A stretch of DNA of 64,000 nt from positions 1-64,000 of the forward strand of contig NZ_JARFML010000022.1 of the NCBI RefSeq assembly GCF_029167105.1, written 5' to 3'. Both the position numbers and the translations under genes were made by a program. Shown here one piece after another: positions 1 to 6,270 of the stretch. Each line of letters starts with the position of its first letter. Positions within the stretch are counted from its first letter, which is position 1. The DNA is from Bradyrhizobium yuanmingense (GTDB lineage: Bacteria > Pseudomonadota > Alphaproteobacteria > Rhizobiales > Xanthobacteraceae). Below the pieces are notes generated by a model, which ran no database searches, was not told the origin of the DNA, and saw only the letters and a program-made list of their open reading frames with translations.

Positions 1-170
1 GGCTCAACCTGATCGAGGGCTTCTTCTCCAAATTTGCTCGCTCAGTGTTGCGCCACATCCGGGTGACATCAAAACACGAGCTGAAGCAACGCATCATGGC
101 CGGCATCGACGACGTGAACCGCCATCCGGTCATCCACACCTGGTCCTATAAACTCGCCGAGGCCGCCTGA
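1..170 (+). pseudogene. IS630-type transposase, C-terminal fragment cut by the window edge
   Basis: The frame is open from the first bases and ends at TGA 168-170. It reads LNLIEGFFSKFARSV, then a helical stretch and WSYKLAEAA. This resembles the end of the DDE domain of IS630-family transposases, where N-x-IE-x-FF-x-K carries the last acidic catalytic residue (the E of LIEGFF). Only about 55 residues are visible, so it may be an intact insertion sequence continuing to the left or a remnant. I see no terminal inverted repeat immediately after the stop. It lies beside an AlpA-like gene and a tRNA gene, consistent with a mobile region. Confidence 0.7.
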
Positions 171-197
171 TATGATTCGAACCAAGGAAACGCTCGA

Positions 198-389
198 CTA
201 GTGGTCGAGTCCACGCTCCACGAGCCGCCTTATTGCCTCTGATAGCTTTGGTTGGTCAGGTTGGCGCTCTGCCCATTTGAGTATTTCGGCGCGAAGCTCG
301 GGTGACCCGCGAAAACCGAGCAGCGGCGTTTGACCTGTAGCTGGCCTCCCTCTCGACCTTTTTTGCTTAACAGGGGTTGCCTTCTTCAT
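198..389 (-). CDS. small ribbon-helix-helix-like protein
   Basis: A 63-residue basic protein. The N-terminus (KKATPVKQKRSRGRPATG) is positively charged. A segment around residues 24-60 (LLGFRGSPELRAEILKWA, then SEAIRRLVERGL) has the strand-helix-helix pattern of MetJ/Arc/CopG DNA-binding proteins. Such proteins are usually antitoxins or regulators of mobile elements. No toxin partner is visible. The gene is divergent from the AlpA-like gene at 429 across a 39-bp AT-rich gap that could hold both promoters. There is no clear Shine-Dalgarno before the ATG. Family is inferred from pattern only. Confidence 0.55.
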   Translation of the reverse strand: MKKATPVKQKRSRGRPATGQTPLLGFRGSPELRAEILKWAERQPDQPKLSEAIRRLVERGLDH

Positions 390-428
390 ATTTTTTGTTT
401 AACAATTATTCAGGTTGGGACTGGCACG

Positions 429-1004
429 ATGCGTTTGCTCGCAGTTGACGAAGATTTGCCGGGGTTCGGCGTCTACACAGGCTCCGACCATAGGTTAGTC
501 TACGCAATCGCGACCGAGACAGGCGGCGTGCCTGTCACGGAGGTAATTGGCTCCATTACCGAGATGAGCTTCGAACAGGCGCGACGAGTTGCCCTTGAGC
601 GGAGATCGGCCCAAAAACCACCCTCACCTGATCCGGTAAGGACGCACGCGAAACGTCCCGTCAAACGCCATCTCCACCCGCCAAGGAATCGGAAGGGACA
701 GGCCGCGCCAACCGAGTCGGTCCGCCGTGTTGAGGTAAGCGCCCCTCCTCCTGATTCGCCTCGCAAGCTTCTGACCTTCGCCGAACTCAAGTCGAAGTAC
801 AACATTCCCTTGGGACGACGGCAAATCGACCGTCTGGAGGCGGAAGGCAAGTTTCCGAAGCGCGTCCCAATCGGCGTCCAGAGGGTTGCTTGGATTGCGA
901 CCGAGATCGAGGCCTTTATCGAGACCCGCATCGCTAAGCGCTCCGAAGCACTCGGAACTCTCGGGAGCGGCGGGGCTCTGAGGCGAAACCAGCGCGCCCC
1001 TTGA
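429..1004 (+). CDS. AlpA-family regulatory protein of an integrated element
   Basis: 191 residues from the ATG at 429. The frame is open further upstream, but the earlier segment overlaps the divergent gene and looks like non-coding translation. Residues about 115-180 read LLTFAELKSKYNIPLGRRQI, then RLEAEGKFPKRVPIG and ATEIEAFIETRIAKR. This is the winged-helix AlpA/excisionase pattern: a helix-turn-helix that reads 'layer, sharpening, FPK, W, eIeaFI'. AlpA proteins activate excision or integrase genes of prophages and islands. The N-terminal ~110 residues are unrecognised, with a basic proline-rich linker. The position next to a tRNA 3' end supports an island role. Confidence 0.65.
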   Translation: MRLLAVDEDLPGFGVYTGSDHRLVYAIATETGGVPVTEVIGSITEMSFEQARRVALERRSAQKPPSPDPVRTHAKRPVKRHLHPPRNRKGQAAPTESVRRVEVSAPPPDSPRKLLTFAELKSKYNIPLGRRQIDRLEAEGKFPKRVPIGVQRVAWIATEIEAFIETRIAKRSEALGTLGSGGALRRNQRAP

Positions 1005-1019
1005 GGCCCCTGCTGGCGT

Positions 1020-1213
1020 GCTTCCCAATTGCTTCCCATGGAGCGTTCCGTTCCGTGTGTTGCCCACGATTTGCGGAAGGGACTTATGAGGTTGCCACGA
1101 CAGCAGTCGCAGGCTCGCGATCAAGCGTTGGTGCGGTTCACCAATCGCCTGATTCAATTATGCAATTTGCGATCTGCTTCCCATATGCTTCCCATAGGCG
1201 CATTATGGGAAGC
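1020..1213. repeat. cluster of five 9-bp GCTTCCCAT repeats (candidate arm-type sites)
   Basis: GCTTCCCAA 1020-1028 and GCTTCCCAT 1031-1039 form one pair. GCTTCCCAT 1176-1184 and 1187-1195 form a second. Both pairs have the same 11-bp period. An inverted copy, ATGGGAAGC, lies at 1205-1213. The cluster ends about 50 bp from the CCA end of tRNA-Asn. Paired short direct repeats next to a tRNA 3' end resemble integrase arm-type or excisionase sites. Their function is inferred. I see no protein gene in 1005-1260. Confidence 0.5.
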
Positions 1214-1260
1214 GTTGCCGAAATGCAACAACATCAAATCGTTGATTTTGTTCGGAAATT

Positions 1261-1335
1261 TGGCTCCCCGGGCTGGATTCGAACCAGCGACCATCCGATT
1301 AACAGTCGGATGCTCTACCGCTGAGCTACCGAGGA
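1261..1335 (-). tRNA. tRNA-Asn (GTT)
   Basis: Reverse complement folds as a 75-nt cloverleaf including encoded CCA. The acceptor arm is TCCTCGG/CCGGGGA, the anticodon loop is CTGTTAA (anticodon GTT) and the T arm contains GGTTCGAATCC. The 3' end faces the mobile region at 1-1260, the usual side for tyrosine-recombinase integration. Confidence 0.95.
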
Positions 1336-1472
1336 AAAGGGCGAACCGTTCGTTCGCGCGCGGCTGCGTATAACAAAGCCGCTTGCGCTTGCAAAGGACG
1401 AATTCGTCGTCATCCGCAACGCGCCCGGGAGAGGCCAGGAATGGCCTCTCCTCCGGCCGGGCCCGGCAAGGA

Positions 1473-1841
1473 CTATTCGGCCAGGAACGAGGTGGTCTTG
1501 GTGCCGGGGTCGTAGCGCAAGCGTAGCGCGGTGAGCTTGCAGAGATTGACGTTCTTCCACAGCACCGACTCGTCATAGTTCTTCCAGTCGACCCGGATGT
1601 TCCAGACGCAGCCTTCATCGTCGTCGTCGAACTCCACATAAGTGCTGGCCTGGTTCTGCAACACCTTGTCGAGCTCGTTCTCCCATTCGTCCAGCCCGTC
1701 ATCCGGCGCGTTGAAACCCAGGAACTTGATAGCATAGCCGGTCTCGTTGACGACGGTGACGTTGCGGGCATCGGCCGCAAGCGACGGTGCGGCGGCGATC
1801 GACAGGCCGATGGCAATCAGTCCAGACAGAAATTGCTTCAT
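1473..1841 (-). CDS. small secreted protein of unknown function
   Basis: 122 residues with a signal peptide (MKQFLSGLIAIGLSIAAAPS, cleavage likely after ALAADA-type sequence, near residue 23). The mature part is acidic: NVTVVNETGYAIKFLGFNAP, a run FDDDDEG, and two cysteines (in EGCVWN and NLCKL) that could form a disulfide. 'VNETGY.I..L.....' suggests a small beta-rich fold. The ATG has GGAG about 10 bases upstream. It is probably periplasmic. I do not recognise an enzymatic function. It is on the same strand as the flotillin operon, 207 bp downstream of the flotillin stop. Confidence 0.75.
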   Translation of the reverse strand: MKQFLSGLIAIGLSIAAAPSLAADARNVTVVNETGYAIKFLGFNAPDDGLDEWENELDKVLQNQASTYVEFDDDDEGCVWNIRVDWKNYDESVLWKNVNLCKLTALRLRYDPGTKTTSFLAE

Positions 1842-2048
1842 TGCGAAATTCTCCGATCGAAACAGGTCTCAGCGCCCGACGTCGATCGACGCAGGCGCCG
1901 CGGCAAACAAAACGTTGCCTCAAGACAAGTCCGGAGCGGGATCGACCGATTCAAGGCACGATCGATCCGCGCTCCGGAACATTCGCGCGACGCGCGACGC
2001 GCCCCGCCTGTTTATCGTTTCGAATTCTCAGCAGCAATGAACGGGCAT

Positions 2049-3743
2049 TCACAGGTCGGCGGCGTTTGTTTTCTCCGTTACTGGCCCCGGCACGGCCGCG
2101 CCGTTGCTCTTTCCCGTCACGGCGCCAACCAGCGCCCTCACCGGATCCTCGTCCGGCGCAAAGCCGCTCTGGCGCAGGATTTCGTCGATCATCGGACGCA
2201 GCGCATGGACCTTGAGCAGCTCGCCGGCCAAACCTTCGCCGAAGCCGACATTGCCTCCGCTCGCACCGTTGCCGCCGAACGCGCCGCCGGTGTGCAGGAT
2301 GCGGACGTCCTTGAGGTTCGCGATCGGCTTCACCATCTCCGCCAGCGCGGACGGCATGGTCTCGATCCGCTTCTTGGCGATCTCGAAATCGATGACGTTG
2401 CTGCCGAGCTTGTTCTGCGCCTCGTTCTTCATGGTGATGACCGCGGCTTCCGCCTCGCCGATGTTGCGGACGCCGACCGCCTTGATCTTGTTGGATTCGG
2501 CTTCGGCGGTGGCCAGCGTCTTGACGGCTTCGGCGCGATCGAGCGAGGCCTTCTTCTCGGCCTCGGCCGCGACGATCAGCTCGGTCGATTTGCGTTCGGC
2601 CTCGGTGCGTGCGGCCAGCACCTGGGTCAGGCGGGCACGATCGGCGACTTCGATGGCGCGCGCGGTGACGACCTTTTCCTCCGCGGAGACGGCCAGCGCC
2701 TCGGCGGTCTTGGCTTCGGCGACGGCTTCCGACGTCTCCTTGCTCTTCGCCGCGATCTGGATCTCGTTCTCCTGCGTCGCGATCTGAATCTCGCGCTGGG
2801 CGTCGGTCTTGCGCTTGTTGATCGCCAGCTCCGACTCGATCACCGCGGTTTCCTTGACCTGCTTGGCGCCCGCCTCCTTCTCGGCAACCGCGCGATCGGT
2901 GTCGATGCGTGCGTTCTCCTCGGTCAGACGCGCGGTTTGCGTCGCGGTCGCGACCTCGGCGCGGGTGCTCGCCGTCTTGTTGGCGATGTCGCGCTCCTGC
3001 GACAGCTCGGCTTCCTTCTTGGTTCGCTCGATCCCGAGGGTCTGCTGGCGCGCCTCGAGGTCCTTCTGCGCGATCGCCACCTCGTTATCGCGCACGATGG
3101 CGTTTCGATCGCGGCGCCGGGTCTCGGTGACCGTCTTGAGCTGGGTCAGACCCTCGGCGTCGAAGAAGTTCTCCGGGTTGAAGAATTTGACGTCGGTCTG
3201 GTCGAGCTTGGTCAGCGACACCGATTCCAGCTCGAGCCCGTTCGACTTCACGTCGGACTCGACCGTGGATTGCACGTGTTTTACGAAATCGGAGCGCTTC
3301 TCCTGGAGCTCCAGGATGGTCATGGTCGCCGCGACCGAGCGCAGGCCGTCGACGAATTTCGCCTCGACCTGGTTGCGCAGCGCCTCGGCGTCGTTGGTCA
3401 ATGCACCGAGGGTCTGGCTCGCGAGCGCGATGCTCTCCTCGTCGGGACGGACGCGGACGTAGAACTCGGCAACGATGTCGACGCGCAGGCGGTCCTTGGT
3501 GATCAGGGATTCCCGCTCCTTGCGCTCGACGGTGAGGCGCAGCGTTTTCAGATTGACGCTGGCATAGGAGTGGAAGATCGGCAGGATCATGGCGCCGCCG
3601 TCGAGCACGATCTTCTTGCCGCCGAGCCCGGTGCGCACGAAGGCCTCGTCGCGCGTGGCGCGCTTGTAGAGAATGGTGAAGACGATCCCCAGGACGACGA
3701 TCAGCGCGACGCCGATCACGGCCGGGACTGCGATGTCGAACAT
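2049..3743 (-). CDS. yqiK: flotillin-like SPFH-domain protein (YqiK type)
   Basis: 564 residues, close to the ~550 of E. coli YqiK. An N-terminal membrane segment (residues ~5-27, IGVALIVVLGIVFTILY) is followed by an SPFH/Band 7 domain (~35-200, including LDGGAMILPIFHSYASVNL and LRVDIVAEFYVRVRPDEESI). A long Ala/Glu-rich coiled coil spans ~215-440. The C-terminal tail contains a Gly-rich stretch (GGAFGGNGASGGNVGFG). Flotillins scaffold membrane microdomains. It is last in a three-gene minus-strand unit with the YqiJ-like and PspA-like genes, which points to an envelope-stress or membrane-organisation module. Confidence 0.88.
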   Translation of the reverse strand: MFDIAVPAVIGVALIVVLGIVFTILYKRATRDEAFVRTGLGGKKIVLDGGAMILPIFHSYASVNLKTLRLTVERKERESLITKDRLRVDIVAEFYVRVRPDEESIALASQTLGALTNDAEALRNQVEAKFVDGLRSVAATMTILELQEKRSDFVKHVQSTVESDVKSNGLELESVSLTKLDQTDVKFFNPENFFDAEGLTQLKTVTETRRRDRNAIVRDNEVAIAQKDLEARQQTLGIERTKKEAELSQERDIANKTASTRAEVATATQTARLTEENARIDTDRAVAEKEAGAKQVKETAVIESELAINKRKTDAQREIQIATQENEIQIAAKSKETSEAVAEAKTAEALAVSAEEKVVTARAIEVADRARLTQVLAARTEAERKSTELIVAAEAEKKASLDRAEAVKTLATAEAESNKIKAVGVRNIGEAEAAVITMKNEAQNKLGSNVIDFEIAKKRIETMPSALAEMVKPIANLKDVRILHTGGAFGGNGASGGNVGFGEGLAGELLKVHALRPMIDEILRQSGFAPDEDPVRALVGAVTGKSNGAAVPGPVTEKTNAADL

Positions 3744-3766
3744 GACTTTCTCCGCTGTGGGACTTG

Positions 3767-4426
3767 CTAATTGCTTAGAGTTGGCTTGGACGGCTTAAGT
3801 TCATCGTCGGCCTTCACCGCGACGAATCGCGTGCCGTCGCGGTCGACCAGGAGGACCATGGTTCCCTGCGGCAAAGGTCCCGATGACGGCGCCGCGACCG
3901 CCGAGACGAAATGGCGGTTGCCGTGGATGTCGGCGACGCTGACGCGGCCGGGCGGCCCCTGATCGAGCGGGCCGACGACGACCTCCCCGATGCGACCGAC
4001 GAGATCCCCCAAGCCGACGACGTAGCTTTCGTCCTTGGGAATGATCCGCGCGATGGTACGGCTGGCAACGCGGACTAGCGGAACCGATGCGGCGACTGCC
4101 CCGATCGAGGCGACCGTGGCCGGCAAGGGACCCGCAACCATTCGCGCGAGGTCCTGGATCAGAAAGCCGGTGATGGAGAAGGCGCCGAGCAGCAGCAGCA
4201 GGAAGATCAACAGCGGCACGCCTCCGACATTGATCCAGGAGATGGCGTTGAGCACGCCGTTGTCGCTGGGATGAGCAAAATCGATGTTGGTGCCGAGCAT
4301 CTCGCTCAAGGAGGCCCCGACCAGCATCGAGATCACCTCGACCGAGCCGACGATGACGATCATGGCCGCCGCAATCGCGAACGGCCTGACCTCGGGCGCC
4401 ATGACGTGTTCGAGCAGAGCGCTCAT
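3767..4426 (-). CDS. yqiJ: YqiJ-like membrane protein with C-terminal OB fold (NfeD relative)
   Basis: 219 residues. Three hydrophobic segments can be seen: FAIAAAMIVIVGSVEVISML, then INVGGVPLLIFLLLLLGAFS, and a third around VASIGAVAASVPLV. They are followed by a soluble beta domain (~135-205: ESYVVGLGDLVGRIGEVVVG, then PGRVSVADIHGNRHFVSAVA and MVLLVDRDGTRFVAV), typical of the NfeD/YqiJ OB fold. It lies 23 bp upstream of the flotillin gene. NfeD-type proteins are habitual partners of flotillins, and E. coli yqiJ-yqiK shows the same order. Confidence 0.85.
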   Translation of the reverse strand: MSALLEHVMAPEVRPFAIAAAMIVIVGSVEVISMLVGASLSEMLGTNIDFAHPSDNGVLNAISWINVGGVPLLIFLLLLLGAFSITGFLIQDLARMVAGPLPATVASIGAVAASVPLVRVASRTIARIIPKDESYVVGLGDLVGRIGEVVVGPLDQGPPGRVSVADIHGNRHFVSAVAAPSSGPLPQGTMVLLVDRDGTRFVAVKADDELKPSKPTLSN

Positions 4427-4436
4427 GACACCGTAC

Positions 4437-5591
4437 TCAGGCGCCCGACTTCAACCGGGCCAGCCTCGCTGCAATTTCCTTGTCGCGATGGAGCGTGCTC
4501 AGCTCGTCGATGTCGCTCGAATAAGGAATTCCCGGCGGCACGCCGGTGGCCCGTGCCACCGCCCTGCCCGCCCGCAGCGCCTTCGCGGCGGCGGAGGTGC
4601 CGCCGGATTTCCGCGACGACGTCGATGCCTGTGGGCTGGCCTGTGCCTCGCTCTTTTCGAGATCGGCGCGTCGCTGCTCGGCATCCTGGAGCGCCGACAG
4701 CACCGCGCGGAGCGACGTCACGCATTGCTCGATCTTTTCGTTGTTCTCGTCGATGGCGCGGGAGAGCACCTCGAACTGCGCCTCCAGGTCCATTTGCCGC
4801 GCGATGCCGGCGCGGGCGAGATCGTCGCGCCCGTCTGCGATCGCGGCCTCGATCTTGGCGGTCAGATCGGTCATCGCCCGCTCGATCTCGCTGCGGCGCG
4901 CGTTGAGGCGATATTCCTCGGCCCGCGCAGCGGCGAGCGAATCGCGTGCTTCGGTCTCGGCGCGCTCGATCTCGCGGATGGCCTGGCCGACCACCTTCAG
5001 CTTGTTCTTGCCTTCTGCCTGCTCGATCGCGTCGTATGCGATCCCCGCGATCAGGCGCCCGACCCGGGACAGGAAATTGTCGGGAGCGGCAGCGATGGTA
5101 TCCATGGCGTTCTCCTCCTCTGGCAGGCTGTTCGGCGTGACGCCGTAGTGAACTTCGAAACTGTCGTCGGTGCGGATGAGGCGCGCCGGCAAGCTCTGTC
5201 CCCAGCCCTCGGCATAGCCGGCGTAGTCGAAGGGCACGCTGAAGCGCCCTTGCACGGTCGCAATCGAAATGGTGGCAGGCCCCTTGATCTTGGCGAGCTT
5301 GTCGTCGAGCGGCAGGCGGCGCCCTTGCACGGCGCGATACTCCGCGCGGTCGCGCAGCCCCAACGTCACCAGCCGCGAAGGCAGCGCCGTCTGTTTGCGG
5401 ATCGGCTCATAGGCATGGGCATGGAGCAGGACCACATTGGAACCCACATTGTGGATCCGCGCCACCTCGTCGAGGATTTCCATCATGCGGTCATAGGCCT
5501 GGAATGTCGCCTCGATGGCGGCCTTGGCGGCCGGGTCAGGGGCAAGCCGGTAACGCAGCGCGGACGGCGCGTATCGGGGCGATTGGCTCAT
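4437..5591 (-). CDS. PspA/IM30-family protein with a TnpB-like N-terminal extension
   Basis: 384 residues from ATG 5591 (a GTG at 5600 is also possible). The C-terminal half, beginning MDTIAAAPDNFLSRVGRLIA, is a PspA/YjfJ-type coiled coil (~165-320) with a basic tail. The first ~160 residues are different. They read RYRLAPDPAA, then PIRKQTALPSRLVTLGLRD, LPLDDKLAKIKGPATISIAT and VQGRFSVPF. This is the pattern of the N-terminal (WED/REC-like) part of IS605-family TnpB. No RuvC catalytic domain follows. A strong Shine-Dalgarno (GAGGAGGAG, 6 bases before ATG 5105) could also yield a 222-residue PspA alone. It starts the minus-strand unit PspA-YqiJ-flotillin, 10 bp before yqiJ. The PspA call is firm; the TnpB resemblance is by eye. 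Confidence 0.8.
   Translation of the reverse strand: MSQSPRYAPSALRYRLAPDPAAKAAIEATFQAYDRMMEILDEVARIHNVGSNVVLLHAHAYEPIRKQTALPSRLVTLGLRDRAEYRAVQGRRLPLDDKLAKIKGPATISIATVQGRFSVPFDYAGYAEGWGQSLPARLIRTDDSFEVHYGVTPNSLPEEENAMDTIAAAPDNFLSRVGRLIAGIAYDAIEQAEGKNKLKVVGQAIREIERAETEARDSLAAARAEEYRLNARRSEIERAMTDLTAKIEAAIADGRDDLARAGIARQMDLEAQFEVLSRAIDENNEKIEQCVTSLRAVLSALQDAEQRRADLEKSEAQASPQASTSSRKSGGTSAAAKALRAGRAVARATGVPPGIPYSSDIDELSTLHRDKEIAARLARLKSGA
5103..5119 (-). promoter_or_regulatory. internal Shine-Dalgarno and ATG for a PspA-only product
   Basis: On the minus strand GAGGAGGAG is followed by AACGCC and ATG 5105-5103. It lies exactly at the boundary between the TnpB-like segment and the PspA domain. Spacing and complementarity are better than at most starts in this window. 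It may be the ancestral pspA start or may produce a second isoform. Confidence 0.55.
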
Positions 5592-5593
5592 CG

Positions 5594-5622
5594 AAAGCAC
5601 TAAAGCACCATTTTAGTGCTTT
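5594..5622. promoter_or_regulatory. perfect 11-bp inverted repeat upstream of the PspA gene
   Basis: AAAGCACTAAA (5594-5604) and TTTAGTGCTTT (5612-5622) are perfect complements separated by 7 bp. They end 3 bp before the ATG at 5591 and overlap the alternative GTG. The likely role is a repressor operator, or a hairpin covering the start region. No regulator gene is adjacent. The rest of 5623-5873 holds no gene I can support. Bases around 5810-5865 resemble a degenerate palindromic intergenic repeat. Confidence 0.5.
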
Positions 5623-5873
5623 AGGAAGAGGAACCTCGATCACGTTCTGCTGATCCTTATGCACTCTGTCGGTTAGTCGCGACGCTCCGGGCCCACGTTC
5701 AAAGCGGCCGATCACCCCTAGCTCACGGCAGATCAAGACTTCCTGCACGCGACGGTTGCAATTTGAGATGAAATGCGGGAAGCGTTCGGTAGGCTGTCAC
5801 TCTCTCGGCGCGTTGTAGCGCAGCGGCGGTTCCGGATATCGCTTCGCTCAATCCAGGCCACGCGCCTAGACCG

Positions 5874-6257
5874 TCAAGGCCGCCGGCACACCAGATCGAT
5901 CTCGATCAGCGCATCATAGGCCAGGCCGGTGACGCCGACGCAGGTGCGGGCCGGCAGGCGATCCGGTGCGAAGAACGTGCGATAGGTCTCGTTCATGGCC
6001 GCATAGTCTTCCTTGAAGCGCGTGAGATAGATCCGCGTCATCACGACGTGCTCGAGGCCGAGGTCGAGGCCCGCGAGAACCACTTTCAAATTCTCCATCA
6101 CGGCCTTCGTCTGCGCGACGATGCCCTCGGGCAGCACGCCCGGCGTCTGCGGCGTATCGGGCATCTGGCCGGTCACGAAGACGAAGCCGTCGGTCTCCAC
6201 CGCGTGGCTGAAGGGCGCGACCGGCTTCGGTCCGCCGCTGATCATGTGGAATTTCAC
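5874..6257 (-). CDS. RidA/YjgF-family protein
   Basis: 127 residues, the usual RidA length. Recognisable features are APFSHAVETDGFVFVTGQMP near residue 14, VVLAGLDLGLEHVVMTRIYL near 60, and the C-terminal block RTCVGVTGLAYDALIEIDLV. The latter contains the substrate-binding Arg and the terminal Glu position of RidA (2-iminobutanoate/2-iminopropanoate deaminase). RidA proteins hydrolyse reactive enamines/imines from PLP enzymes. Some relatives act on other imines or carbamates. It starts 13 bp after the AraC-formamidase stop, so it is probably the last gene of the amide operon. Confidence 0.88.
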   Translation of the reverse strand: MKFHMISGGPKPVAPFSHAVETDGFVFVTGQMPDTPQTPGVLPEGIVAQTKAVMENLKVVLAGLDLGLEHVVMTRIYLTRFKEDYAAMNETYRTFFAPDRLPARTCVGVTGLAYDALIEIDLVCRRP

Positions 6258-6270
6258 TTGGATGTCCTGG

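Noticed and set aside
1833..3770. Long plus-strand open frame opposite the flotillin gene
   Set aside because: Its translation is Arg/Gly/Leu-rich antisense of a well-recognised protein. It has no start signal and is a high-GC shadow.
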